From positions 1 through 64,000 of the forward strand of contig JAIXOE010000060.1 in the NCBI GenBank assembly GCA_027486895.1: a DNA stretch of 64,000 bases, given 5' to 3'. A program made the translations under genes and the position numbers. Positions within the stretch are counted from its first letter, which is position 1; each line of letters starts with the position of its first letter. Of the stretch, positions 46,447 to 55,235 are shown one piece after another. The stretch is from Sphingomonadales bacterium (GTDB lineage: Bacteria > Pseudomonadota > Alphaproteobacteria > Sphingomonadales > Sphingomonadaceae). The notes under the pieces were generated by a model. That model made no database searches, was not told where the DNA came from, and saw only the letters and a program-made list of their open reading frames with translations.

Positions 46447-47066
46447 TCGACCTGTTCCTCTCCGCATTCATCACATTCTTTGTGGTGATCGATCCACCGG
46501 GATGTGCGCCGATTTACGCAAGCCTGACCAAAGGCGCAAATGCCGCCCAGCGCCGCAACATGGCGTTTCGCGCGGTCATGGTCGCATCTGGCATATTGCT
46601 GGTGTTCGCATTGTTTGGCGAACAGTTGCTCTCGGCACTACATATTGAATTGAACAGTTTCCGTATTGCAGGCGGCATCATGCTGTTTTTGATAGCCATC
46701 GACATGGTTTTTGAAAAACGCACCGAACGGCGCGAAGAGCGCGCGCAGAAAATCATCGATACGCCCGAAATTGAAGACGTCTCGGTCTTTCCGATGGCCA
46801 TGCCGATGATTGCGGGACCAGGCTCAATCGCATCGGTCATGCTGCTCATGTCGCAGAATAGCGGTATCGACCGCGCAGGCGTGATTCTTGGCGCGTTGGC
46901 CACTGTGCTGGTTCTGACCTTGCTCGCGCTTTTGGCCGCTGGTCCGATCATGCGGGTTCTTGGCGCAAATGCAGAGGCAGTTATCACACGGCTTCTGGGT
47001 GTCCTTCTGGGCGCGCTTGCGGCACAGTTTGTTATTGATGGGTTGCGCGCAAGCTTCGTTGGCTGA
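46443..47066 (+). CDS. MarC family membrane protein
   Basis: Protein of 207 aa with six hydrophobic helices. FVVIDPPGCAPIYASLTKG and AMPMIAGPGSIASVMLLMSQ are MarC/UPF0056 signatures. Function in the family is unclear; early links to multiple antibiotic resistance were not upheld. It ends immediately before the convergent LON-domain gene. Confidence 0.9.
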   Translation: MIDLFLSAFITFFVVIDPPGCAPIYASLTKGANAAQRRNMAFRAVMVASGILLVFALFGEQLLSALHIELNSFRIAGGIMLFLIAIDMVFEKRTERREERAQKIIDTPEIEDVSVFPMAMPMIAGPGSIASVMLLMSQNSGIDRAGVILGALATVLVLTLLALLAAGPIMRVLGANAEAVITRLLGVLLGALAAQFVIDGLRASFVG

Positions 47067-47684
47067 TTATTGAAGCGTTACCCGGTCGTCCGACCCGTCG
47101 TGGCGTCCGAAAAACTGCATCAGTTGAACGATAGTATCCGCGCGGTCTGACAAGCCCCGTGCCTCCAACAATGCCTGTTTGGCGGCGAAGTCAAATGGCG
47201 CGATTTGAGCGATGGCGTTGACCAGCGAATAATCATCGAGCTGCGATACTGCACTCCAATCGACGCTATAGCCCTGCACTTCGGCGAAGCGACGCGATTC
47301 GATTTCGAGTGATGCGCGTTCGGCGATGGACAAGGCCTCGCCGATTTCATCTTCTTCCCAAAGCTCGGCTTCGACCTGCCGGAAACTGGTGGAAACATTA
47401 AGCTCATTCACGATCGAGAAGCGCTGCACGCCCTCCAATATGATATTGTACCTGCCATCGTCGAGTGCCTCGACATCGTGGATGCGTGCAAGGCAGCCGA
47501 CGGTGAACAATGGCGGGTTGGTGCCCTGACCCTTTGGCTGGATCATGCCTATCTTCCGGTCACGCGCGAGCGAATCGCTGACAAGGTCACGGTAACGTTG
47601 TTCAAAAATATGCAGGGGCAGCTGCATTCCCGGAAAAATAATTGCCCCGGTAAGTGGAAAAATCGAGATACGGCGCGTGGTCAT
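47067..47684 (-). CDS. LON peptidase substrate-binding domain protein
   Basis: Protein of 205 aa from ATG 47682-47684, which overlaps the stop of the upstream thioredoxin gene. ISIFPLTGAIIFPGMQLPLHIFEQRYRDLVSDSL is the LON N-terminal domain; no ATPase or protease domain follows. Such stand-alone proteins often sit beside YbbN-type genes in alphaproteobacteria. A role in protein quality control is inferred from this pairing only. Confidence 0.9.
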   Translation of the reverse strand: MTTRRISIFPLTGAIIFPGMQLPLHIFEQRYRDLVSDSLARDRKIGMIQPKGQGTNPPLFTVGCLARIHDVEALDDGRYNIILEGVQRFSIVNELNVSTSFRQVEAELWEEDEIGEALSIAERASLEIESRRFAEVQGYSVDWSAVSQLDDYSLVNAIAQIAPFDFAAKQALLEARGLSDRADTIVQLMQFFGRHDGSDDRVTLQ

Positions 47685-48610
47685 CCGAACAATATCGCAG
47701 ACAATTTGCGACGTGTTGCAGACACCCATGGGTCCTCAAGACCAATGACTGCAAAAATTTCCAGAAGCCGTGCCTTTGCCGCGCCTTCATTCCATTCGCG
47801 GTCGGCGGCAATGATATGCAGCAGCGCTTGGGCTGCGCCGTCGCGATCACCCGCCGCCATCAAAGCGTTTGCAAGATCGAGCCGTGCTCCATGGTCGTCG
47901 GGCGCTGCCTCAACAGCAGCCTTTAGACCGGCCAGTTCTTCCGGCGGGACAGCGGCAGCGGCGATGCTCAATATCGAGCCTGCTTTTTCCAAGGCAGGGT
48001 CGTTGTGCTGCTCGTCGCTTAGGCTGTTGTAAATGGCCTGAGCTTCGTCCAGCCGGTCCATAGCAGCCAAAGTCCGGATAAGGCCTGACAATGCGGCGGG
48101 GTGCTCTGGCGATATCGTCAGCGCCTGCGCAAACAGTCCGTAGGCCTGCTCTGCGCCGTCATGCGCCAAAAGGTCTTCTGCAGCGTCAATCAGCGGCAGC
48201 AGGTCAGCCATGGGGTCATCTTCCATTGCGCCTGCTGACACGGGCAGCTTCTCAAGCAGTTGATCCAGCATTTGCTTCAATTGCGGCTCAGTGCGCGCCG
48301 GTGACAGGTCAGCAACGGGCTGTCCCTGAAAAATGGCATAGACCGTTGGAATCGAACGCACCTGAAACTGCGACGCGATGAATTTATTTTCGTCGACATT
48401 GACCTTGGCCAATATCACGCCGCGATCTGCATATTCTGCGGCGACCTTTTCCAAGATCGGCGTCAACTGCTTGCATGGGCCGCACCATTCGGCCCAGAAA
48501 TCGAGGATCACCAATTTGTCCATGGACGGCGTGACTACGTCGTTCCGGAATTGCTCAACGGCTTTTTGCTCGTCGGTGGTAAGGCCCATCGTCGCCACTT
48601 CATTCTCCAA
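47681..48610 (-). CDS. Thioredoxin-like co-chaperone YbbN/CnoX family with TPR region
   Basis: Protein of 309 aa. The thioredoxin domain (about 25-125) has ILDFWAEWCGPCKQL with the active WCGPC, and cis-Pro in RSIPTVYAIF. The C-terminal half (about 150-300) is helical with TPR-like repeats (YGLFAQALTISPEHPAALSGL and the terminal NEGAAKARLLEIFAVIG), as in chaperedoxins. ATG 48608-48610 is used, with MGLTTDE seven codons later as alternative. It is coupled to the LON-domain gene. Confidence 0.9.
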   Translation of the reverse strand: MENEVATMGLTTDEQKAVEQFRNDVVTPSMDKLVILDFWAEWCGPCKQLTPILEKVAAEYADRGVILAKVNVDENKFIASQFQVRSIPTVYAIFQGQPVADLSPARTEPQLKQMLDQLLEKLPVSAGAMEDDPMADLLPLIDAAEDLLAHDGAEQAYGLFAQALTISPEHPAALSGLIRTLAAMDRLDEAQAIYNSLSDEQHNDPALEKAGSILSIAAAAVPPEELAGLKAAVEAAPDDHGARLDLANALMAAGDRDGAAQALLHIIAADREWNEGAAKARLLEIFAVIGLEDPWVSATRRKLSAILFG

Positions 48611-48774
48611 TCCACAGGATTCGTTTCGCCCCTATGTGCGCAAAGAGATAGGTTTCACAATAGAGGCATTACCCCCGTTTTCGTAAAAAGCCGATATTTG
48701 GGGCTTGCGGGGGAATATACCCCATGCTAACGGCGCGCCTCACCCGTCAGGATTTAAAGAACCTGACCGCCAGA

Positions 48775-48849
48775 GCGGGCGTAGCTCAGGGGTAGAGCAC
48801 AACCTTGCCAAGGTTGGGGTCGAGGGTTCGAATCCCTTCGCCCGCTCCA
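48775..48849 (+). tRNA. tRNA-Gly (anticodon GCC)
   Basis: Cloverleaf with acceptor GCGGGCG pairing CGCCCGC, D arm TAGCTCAGGGGTAGAGC, anticodon loop TTGCCAA with GCC at 48807-48809, T arm GGGTTCGAATCCC, and encoded CCA end at 48847-48849. The upstream stretch CTTGCG (48704) and TGCTAA (48725) may be its promoter, with a GC-rich discriminator; this part is weak. Confidence 0.96.
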
Positions 48850-48941
48850 GTTTTCCTAGAGAAAATATATAAAATGCACCTCGCGCAGCGCGCGAGGGTT
48901 GGGCCAATTCGCGCAACGTGTAGCCCGTGGGGTGCGCTCAG

Positions 48942-48977
48942 GTAACAGTAACAAACTCCCAATTCACCCGCCGTTAC
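48942..48977. promoter_or_regulatory. GTAAC/GTTAC half-sites upstream of metalloprotease copy 1
   Basis: GTAAC at 48942-48946 and 48948-48952, and GTTAC at 48973-48977, lie in the leader of the first metalloprotease gene. The same 5-mer builds the palindromes ahead of copy 2 (49801-49823), so a shared regulator is possible. Confidence 0.35.
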
Positions 48978-49010
48978 ATAAACCGAGGCATCAGACGGGG
49001 AGTGATGCAG

Positions 49011-49709
49011 ATGATTTTTCATCTTCGGAACAGAATTTGTCATGCAGCAACGGAGCGCTGGCTCCTTGCATTCACTGCTGCGCCTCTTGTGGCATTGTCA
49101 GCGCCGGTTCTCGCGGCAGAACCCATTCAGCCCGCTGGCGATGTCGCGTTGCAAGAACCGCCACTGATGACCGAGAAGGCGGCGAGATTGCTCATCATCC
49201 CCCAGATGCTTCCAGATTCCCAAGTCGACGTGGTGATTAAAGACATATGCGAGCATATCGGGCTGACCTACAATTTTGACGTCTTTCCGGCGCGCGTTCC
49301 CAATGCGATGGCGTATATGATCGATGGAAAGCGCGTTGTGATGTACAATCCCGAATTTATCGGAAAACTGCAGCGTGTCAGCGGAAAGCCCTCATGGGCA
49401 ACTCTGAGTGTGCTCGTCCATGAAATTGGTCACCACCTTCTGGGCCACATGTTCGTCAACGATGGGAACTTCCCGGCCCGCGAACTTGAGGCAGACAGAT
49501 TCTCTGGCTTCCTGCTTTATCGCATGGGGTCCACTTTAAATGAGGCGCAGTCAAATATCCTCAAGATGGCGCAGGAAAACGAGACTGCCAGCCATCCGGG
49601 TCGGTCGCGGCGGCTCGTGGCCATTGAAGAAGGCTGGACGGCAGGAAGGACGATTGCACTTGAAGAAAAGGCACTAGCGGCAAAGCGGGCAGCGCATTCT
49701 ATCCAATAG
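49011..49709 (+). CDS. M48-like secreted metalloprotease (copy 1 of a tandem pair)
   Basis: Protein of 232 aa from ATG 49011, which has GGGGAG 8 nt upstream; an ATG six bases earlier is too close to it. A signal peptide ends about residue 36 (VLAA-E). The mature part begins EPIQPAGD. HEIGHH at 137-142 is the zinc-binding HExxH motif, and Glu158 in ELEADRFSGF matches the ExxAD third-ligand pattern of M48-type gluzincins. About 85 residues before the motif (PQMLPDS...NAMAYMIDGKRVVMYNP) contain two cysteines or fewer and are unassigned. It should act in the periplasm. A near-identical but damaged copy lies 852 bp downstream. Confidence 0.82.
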   Translation: MIFHLRNRICHAATERWLLAFTAAPLVALSAPVLAAEPIQPAGDVALQEPPLMTEKAARLLIIPQMLPDSQVDVVIKDICEHIGLTYNFDVFPARVPNAMAYMIDGKRVVMYNPEFIGKLQRVSGKPSWATLSVLVHEIGHHLLGHMFVNDGNFPARELEADRFSGFLLYRMGSTLNEAQSNILKMAQENETASHPGRSRRLVAIEEGWTAGRTIALEEKALAAKRAAHSIQ

Positions 49710-49800
49710 CGATGCTGTTATAAGCGATTACTCGACTGATGGGCTGGCCTGTCGCCGGGGCCAATACGGCAGGCTTGCATATCTAGTTTACAATGATATG

Positions 49801-49823
49801 GTTACATATGTAACTTAAGTTAC
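49801..49823. promoter_or_regulatory. Overlapping perfect palindromes upstream of metalloprotease copy 2
   Basis: GTTACATATGTAAC (49801-49814) and GTAACTTAAGTTAC (49810-49823) are each exact 14-bp palindromes sharing the central GTAAC. This gives three alternating half-sites with 4-nt spacers, a typical operator layout for a dimeric regulator binding twice. Confidence 0.55.
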
Positions 49824-49871
49824 ACTTTTTGGGGAAGTGCAGCTAAGGCAGACGCAGATGGTTGTTCAACG

Positions 49872-50561
49872 TTGAACAGTCGAAAGAGACTTGGTTACGC
49901 GTTAGCTAAACGCGTCACGTTCTTTTTTGCGTTATGTGCTCAAGCGTCTTCAACACCGGTTTTCGCTGCAGAACCCATTCAACCAGCTGGCGATGCTCAG
50001 ATTCTGGAACAGCCAGTGCCAAACGAGCAGGCGGCGAAGCTGTTGATTATCCCGCAGATGCTGCCGGATTCGCAAATCGATGTCGTGATGAAAGATATAT
50101 GCGAGCATATCGGGCTGGCTTGCAATTTTGACGTCTTCCCGGCGCGTGTTCCCAACGCAATGGCATATATGATCGATGGCAAACGCGTCATAATGTACAA
50201 CCCGCAATTCATCGCAGAACTTCAGCATGACCATGAGAATCCTTCATGGGCAACTCTGAGTGTGCTCGTCCACGAAATTGGTCACCACCTTTTAGGTCAT
50301 ATGTTCGTCAACGACGGGAATTTCCCGGCCCGCGAACTCGAGGCAGACAGGTTCTCCGGCTTCCTGCTTTACCGCATGGGGTCTACCTTAAACGAGGCGG
50401 AGGAGAATATCCGCACTATGGCGCAAGAGAATGAAACGCCCAGCCATCCCGCTCGATCGCGTCGGCTCTAAGCCATTGAACAAGGCTGGGTCGCCGCAAG
50501 GGCGATTACGCTGCACGAAAAAGCACTCGCCACAAAGCGGGCAGAGCATTCCATCAACTAG
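49872..50561 (+). pseudogene. M48-like metalloprotease copy 2, probably decaying
   Basis: This is a tandem paralogue of the gene at 49011: from the mature N-terminus to the last codon the two align without indels at a constant offset of 852 bp, and HEIGHH is intact (codon at 50271). Two defects are seen. First, the ATG equivalent to copy 1 (49858, after the same GCAG) is out of frame and runs into TGA after five codons; the open frame can start only at TTG 49872, without a ribosome site. Second, the codon GTG of copy 1 (in RRLVAIEEGW) is TAA here (50469-50471), cutting off 29 residues that are still readable to a TAG at 50559-50561. A shortened active product remains possible, since the zinc motif and signal peptide are kept. 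Confidence 0.75.
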
Positions 50562-50626
50562 CGACCGAGGCGCTTGATGGCCCGCAGCTAAGAATTTGTA
50601 AGCAATGTCGGTTATATGCTTGCGGC

Positions 50627-51202
50627 ATGACAATGATCCGTCCGGCGCGCGCGAAAGTTCCAGCGACATTTCACGCCAAACTGATGCTGCCGTTTGCCGC
50701 ACCCATATTGGTGACTTTCGTTTTGCTTGCTTTGGTAGGGGATCAATGGCCGCGAGATATTGCGCCAGGGTCTGGTTTAAAATTTGCCGGATTATGCACA
50801 ACCGCTGTCAGTGCATTTGCGTGTTGGCTACATGCCGTTCGTGCGGTGGATGATCGCCGCGTGCGCGGCTTTGCGGCGCTGCTGTGCGCCATTACTGGTC
50901 TGATGGGCTGGCCCGTCTGGTCCGTAGGAGTCTTGCCCAGCATCAATGGATCCGTAATGACGGAACCCAGCGCAGTGCGTATGACCGTTGAACGGACTGA
51001 GGCGACGCACAAGAGTAAGAGCAAGGGCTTTTATTATTGGGTTTGGCTAAAGGCGGGCACCGGGAATGCGCGCTTATATTCTGGACGCTACTTCATTTCT
51101 GAGGATGTCTATGAGCGACTTAACCGCGCCGCGCCGGACATAGTGACGGTCAATGTCGCGCGCGGGTTACTTGGCGCTCAAATAGTCACGGGTTTCGAGT
51201 GA
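50627..51202 (+). CDS. Membrane protein of unknown function
   Basis: Protein of 191 aa with three hydrophobic segments in the first 110 residues (about 20-40, 50-68, 82-105), followed by a polar domain of about 80 residues (TVERTEATHKSKSKGFYYWVWLKAGTG...YERLNRAAPDIVTVNVARGLLG). I do not recognise a family. No strong ribosome site precedes the ATG; MIRP two codons later is an alternative start. It stands alone between the protease pair and the convergent desaturase gene. Confidence 0.65.
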   Translation: MTMIRPARAKVPATFHAKLMLPFAAPILVTFVLLALVGDQWPRDIAPGSGLKFAGLCTTAVSAFACWLHAVRAVDDRRVRGFAALLCAITGLMGWPVWSVGVLPSINGSVMTEPSAVRMTVERTEATHKSKSKGFYYWVWLKAGTGNARLYSGRYFISEDVYERLNRAAPDIVTVNVARGLLGAQIVTGFE

Positions 51203-51242
51203 AGACCGCCGCCGCGGCAGCAACTTATATGCGTGGAAACTT

Positions 51243-52358
51243 TTAAGCCCCGCGGACAAATGTGCTGCGTGCAAGACGGTATACCAATCCAGCAAGCCCG
51301 TCATAGCTGGCGCGGTGATACGCCGAATCGGGTGCCAGCTGCGCTGTCAGGCGTTTGTGGGCCTTTCCAAGCGCATGATACGGCACGCTGGGCAGCAAGT
51401 GATGCAGCGCATGGTAACGCAAGCCCACGGGCGCCCAAAGCTCAGCCAGCAGGCCAGGCGGCGGAACGTTGACGCTGTCCAGAAACTGGGCGGTAACGCT
51501 CAGCGGCTCACCATCATTTTCCCATAAATGGGCTACAAGCGTCCGAACCTGATTCAGGACTGCAACGCACGAAACGATCGCGAGGAAGATCAAGAACGAC
51601 GTAAGCGGGATGAAGCTGGTAAAAACACCGGTTAGCAGCGCAATAGACCAAATGCTTGCAGCGGTTTCCTGTATGATCCAGTTGCGATGTGCTTCGCCCG
51701 CGGCTGGCCGGCGACGGAACGCAGGATTAATGGCAAGACCCGAATAACGCTCGACGACAATTTTGCGCAGCGGCGGGATAAGCAGTGACAAAGGTGCCAG
51801 TACCGCATTGCGGAACAGCAACGCGATAGGCGCCAGCAATGAGATGATAATGAACACAGGCAAGGTCCATGGCTTCATCAACGCCAATGGCAGATATTCC
51901 GGATCCTGATCGGTGCCATAACGCGTGCGTGCGTGATGGAGATTGTGGATGCCTTCATACATGTAGGAAGGCACGAGAAGCGGCACGCCAATCACGGCGT
52001 TGAAGCCAAAGCGGAACCAAGGCAGCGCCGAATGCTTCACATGCGTTACCTCATGAATGAAGCCGCCTGCCCGATACAGAGCAAGTATGGAGACAAAAGC
52101 AGCCATGCACTGGATCCAAAGAATTCCAGACATGATTGCCACGGCTAGTCCGGCATAGCCAACCAAGGCCGACAAAAGGAAGTCTGACCAGAAAATGCGT
52201 GGATTGGGCGCGGCAAGATCGCGCGTGAGTTCGGCGACTGCACGCAGCATCGCTTTGTCATCAGGTACGTGCTTAAGACGCGCGGCACGGCCGACGAGAT
52301 CACCGCCAGCAAGGGCGCCATCTAAAGCTGTGTGCGGGGTCAGTAACATCTCACTCAT
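51243..52358 (-). CDS. Membrane fatty acid desaturase family protein
   Basis: Protein of 371 aa with four or more helices. Three histidine boxes are visible: HEVTHVKH (about 124-131), HNLHHARTRYG (about 161-171) and HALHHLLPS near 317. They bind the di-iron centre of acyl-lipid desaturases or related hydroxylases. The chain and position specificity are unknown. A second in-frame ATG three codons down is an alternative start. Confidence 0.9.
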   Translation of the reverse strand: MSEMLLTPHTALDGALAGGDLVGRAARLKHVPDDKAMLRAVAELTRDLAAPNPRIFWSDFLLSALVGYAGLAVAIMSGILWIQCMAAFVSILALYRAGGFIHEVTHVKHSALPWFRFGFNAVIGVPLLVPSYMYEGIHNLHHARTRYGTDQDPEYLPLALMKPWTLPVFIIISLLAPIALLFRNAVLAPLSLLIPPLRKIVVERYSGLAINPAFRRRPAAGEAHRNWIIQETAASIWSIALLTGVFTSFIPLTSFLIFLAIVSCVAVLNQVRTLVAHLWENDGEPLSVTAQFLDSVNVPPPGLLAELWAPVGLRYHALHHLLPSVPYHALGKAHKRLTAQLAPDSAYHRASYDGLAGLVYRLARSTFVRGA

Positions 52359-52504
52359 GCGCTATTTCAATCTGCCTGTCGGAACTTGTAGGAGAGTACA
52401 TAGGCATTAGTCGTGGCGATAAAATGGCAGAATGTATGAATTATGGCCGCTTTCTATCCGTCACACTGATCGAAGGTGCCGATATTGGAACGCAGAAAGC
52501 CAAT

Positions 52505-53086
52505 TCAGCCCCGATGGCTCGTCTGCCGCTCCGCTTCCCGAGCGGGACCGGCGATTTTGCGAAATAGCAAATTGACCAGAAACGTTCCATCGTCTTGCGG
52601 TCCCTTGCCAGCCTGCAAATCGGACATGGCCACCACCGGATGTTGAATGCCTTCATCTTCCAATGCCCCATGTAATTCAGGATGTCCCAGAATCAGGATG
52701 CCGTCACAGCGACCCGATTCGGCCATGCGGATCAACCATCTTGGGTCCATCTCGTCTGCCGTCAGAAGCAAAAGGTCATAGTCGCGGTCACATAATGCTG
52801 CGCTAATCGGAGCCAGCAACGCAAGGCATTCGGAATCCCGTGGTTGCGGCTTGCCATGTTGTGTGAGGGGAATAACGACAGCAATCGCGCCAGTGCGTTT
52901 TGTGCGCAGGTTACGTGCAAGCGCGTTGGGACGGAAATCATGCTCTTGGGCAATCGCTTGAATACGATCACGGGTTTTCTGCGCGATTAAGTGCGAATCT
53001 GCCAAAGCTCTGGAAACAGTGCCCGGCGAGACACCCGCCAAATGCGCCAAATCAGTGATATTGCGAACGCGGGCGCCATTCTGCAT
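52505..53086 (-). CDS. LacI-family regulator, truncated in the ligand-binding domain
   Basis: Open frame of 193 aa, against about 340 aa for the family. The N-terminal HTH is intact (ITDLAHLAGVSPGTVSRALAD at about 9-29, hinge FRPNALARNLRTKRTGAIAVVIPL), with a strong GGAGG ribosome site. After about residue 150 the expected sugar-binding strands are missing and the tail (LFRKIAGPAREAERQTSHRG) does not resemble LacI. Roughly 150 residues of the effector and dimer core are gone. It is divergent from a GH42 beta-galactosidase gene and was probably its repressor; whether the stub still binds DNA is open. Confidence 0.7.
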   Translation of the reverse strand: MQNGARVRNITDLAHLAGVSPGTVSRALADSHLIAQKTRDRIQAIAQEHDFRPNALARNLRTKRTGAIAVVIPLTQHGKPQPRDSECLALLAPISAALCDRDYDLLLLTADEMDPRWLIRMAESGRCDGILILGHPELHGALEDEGIQHPVVAMSDLQAGKGPQDDGTFLVNLLFRKIAGPAREAERQTSHRG

Positions 53087-53276
53087 GTCTGTTCCTCCGG
53101 TTTGTCATTGTGCGAGGATACCGCAGTCTTACGTAACTGAAGCGCCCCTAGTGTCTGGCGACAACCATCGGCAGCATGGGATGTTCCCAAAATGGATTTC
53201 GTGACATCATCGGCTCACCAAAGCCCAACACGTGCGCAGGCTTGCCAGCAGTGGGTTGTGCGCTAAACAAACGCAC
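53087..53276. promoter_or_regulatory. Divergent control region of lacI-like and GH42 genes
   Basis: This 190-bp gap holds both promoters. An 8-bp palindrome TTACGTAA at 53129-53136 is the only operator-like element I see; LacI operators are usually longer, so it is only a candidate. Confidence 0.35.
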
Positions 53277-55235
53277 ATGTTAGGTGTCTGTTACTATCCA
53301 GAGCATTGGTCCGAGGATCATTGGCCACGCGATGCACAACGCATGCGCGATCTCGGGCTAAGCTACGTCCGGATTGGCGAATTTGCGTGGGGCCGCATTG
53401 AAAAGGCCGAAGGCCTATTTGATTGGGCATGGATGGACCGCGCGATCGACGTGCTGGGTTCGGCGGGGCTTAAAGTCGTTCTTGGCACACCCACCGCGAC
53501 GCCGCCCAAATGGCTGTGCGAAAAATACCCCGATATTTTGCCGGTGGATATTCACACCGGGCAAGTGCGGCGCTTTGGATCGCGCCGCCATTATGATTTT
53601 TCCAGCGAAACTTATCTGGAGCAGGCCGAACGCATCACCACCGCAATGGCGCAGCGTTATGGTAGCCACCTGCATGTTGCGGGTTGGCAAACCGACAATG
53701 AATTGTGCTGCCACGACACGACCATGAGCGCATCGCCAGCAGCGCTGGAGCAATTCCGTGCCTATTGTGCGCAACGTTATGGATCGATTGAGGCGCTGAA
53801 TGCGGCATGGGGAAATGTGTTCTGGTCAATGGAATATGACCATTTTGAACAGATCGATCTTCCCTTTTTCACGGTCTGCGAAACGAATCCTGCGCATCGC
53901 TTGGCCTATCGGCGCTTTGCTTCGGAACAGGTCGTCCGCTTTCATGACGTCATGATATCTGCGATTCGCCGTCACGCCGCGCCGCACCAATGGGTGACGC
54001 ACAATATCATTCCGCCATCGACAACAGGCGTCGACAACGCCGCGCTGACGCGCGACCTCGATTTTGTCAGCTACGACAATTATCCGCTCGGTTTTTCTGA
54101 TCAGCTCATGGCCAAAGCATCGGCTGATGAATGGAAGCCATTTATGCGGACGGGGCATCCCGATCTTGCGGCGCTCAATTTTGATTCGGTGCGCGGGCTA
54201 TCCAAAGGTGCGTGGTGGGTGATGGAGCAGCAGCCCGGGCCCGTAAATTGGGCACCGCATAATCCTCGTCCCGCGCCGGGCATGGTGCGCCATTGGACGC
54301 TTCAGGCCTTTGCACATGGCGCGGCTTGTGTGGCCTATTTCCGTTGGCGGCAAGTGCCATTTGCTCAAGAACAAATGCATGCCGGGCTGAGGCGACCCGA
54401 TGACATGCCCGCCGCTGCATGGGCCGAAGTGGAACAAGCCGCATCGGAAATGCAGTTACTTGGCGACCTGTCGGTTGTGGCAGCGAAATCCCCTGTGGCG
54501 ATTATCATTGATCCGGTGTCTGCCTGGGTCGACGACATTGAGCGGCAAGGCGCGGGATATCGCTATGATGCGATCGTCTTCCAATATTATCGTGCGTTGC
54601 GTGCACTCGGCGTTGATGTCGACTTTGTGTCCGCGCGAGACGCGCAGCTGGCTGGATATCGACTGGTAGTTATTCCGACCATAGCGGTGGTCGACGATGC
54701 CGCGTTTGATGCGTTGAAAGCCAGCGATGGCATATTGCTCTTCGGGCCACGCGCGGGTGCGAAGACCGATGAATTCTCGATAAGCGAAGGCCTGCCACCC
54801 GGGCGGCTGCGCCAATTTGTCCCGGTCAAAGTCACTTCAGTTGAAACACTTCGGGCGGATTGTGGCGGCAGCATCGCTTATAAAGGCGTGGAGTATGAAA
54901 GTGGGCTTTGGCGCGAGACTATAGAGCCAGGCGAATCGGAAATTATCGCAACTTACGAAGACGGCGCTCCGGCCGCGGTCCGGGCGGCACGAAGTGTCTA
55001 TCTCGCGACGCTGACTGACGATGCATTCATCACCAATTTGCTCGTCGATTTATGTGCAGAGGCTGGCGTGCAGATTATACCGCTGCCACCAACCTTGCGT
55101 ATACGTCGCCGGGGTGACCTGACTTTTGCCTTTAATCTCGATAGCGCAACCGCGCACGCCCCTGCACCAATAGGCGCGGAATTTGTCATCGGCGGTTCGG
55201 AGATCGAACCCTATGGTGTTGCTGTCTGGCGTTAA
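53277..55235 (+). CDS. GH42 beta-galactosidase
   Basis: Protein of 652 aa starting at ATG 53277 (MLGVCYYPEHW), the normal GH42 N-terminus; the frame is open 15 codons upstream from GTG 53232. The acid/base is Glu142 (WQTDNE, with the preceding Asn141) and the nucleophile is Glu317 (WWVMEQQPGPVNW). The C-terminal trimerisation and beta domains follow. There is no signal peptide, so it should act in the cytosol on imported beta-galactosides. No strong ribosome site is seen. Its stop overlaps the convergent prfC stop by 4 nt. Confidence 0.93.
   Translation: MLGVCYYPEHWSEDHWPRDAQRMRDLGLSYVRIGEFAWGRIEKAEGLFDWAWMDRAIDVLGSAGLKVVLGTPTATPPKWLCEKYPDILPVDIHTGQVRRFGSRRHYDFSSETYLEQAERITTAMAQRYGSHLHVAGWQTDNELCCHDTTMSASPAALEQFRAYCAQRYGSIEALNAAWGNVFWSMEYDHFEQIDLPFFTVCETNPAHRLAYRRFASEQVVRFHDVMISAIRRHAAPHQWVTHNIIPPSTTGVDNAALTRDLDFVSYDNYPLGFSDQLMAKASADEWKPFMRTGHPDLAALNFDSVRGLSKGAWWVMEQQPGPVNWAPHNPRPAPGMVRHWTLQAFAHGAACVAYFRWRQVPFAQEQMHAGLRRPDDMPAAAWAEVEQAASEMQLLGDLSVVAAKSPVAIIIDPVSAWVDDIERQGAGYRYDAIVFQYYRALRALGVDVDFVSARDAQLAGYRLVVIPTIAVVDDAAFDALKASDGILLFGPRAGAKTDEFSISEGLPPGRLRQFVPVKVTSVETLRADCGGSIAYKGVEYESGLWRETIEPGESEIIATYEDGAPAAVRAARSVYLATLTDDAFITNLLVDLCAEAGVQIIPLPPTLRIRRRGDLTFAFNLDSATAHAPAPIGAEFVIGGSEIEPYGVAVWR

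Noticed and set aside
48775-51202. Integrated element with the tRNA-Gly gene as attachment site
   Set aside because: Unknown genes follow the tRNA, but no integrase and no second copy of the tRNA 3' end were found within the window.
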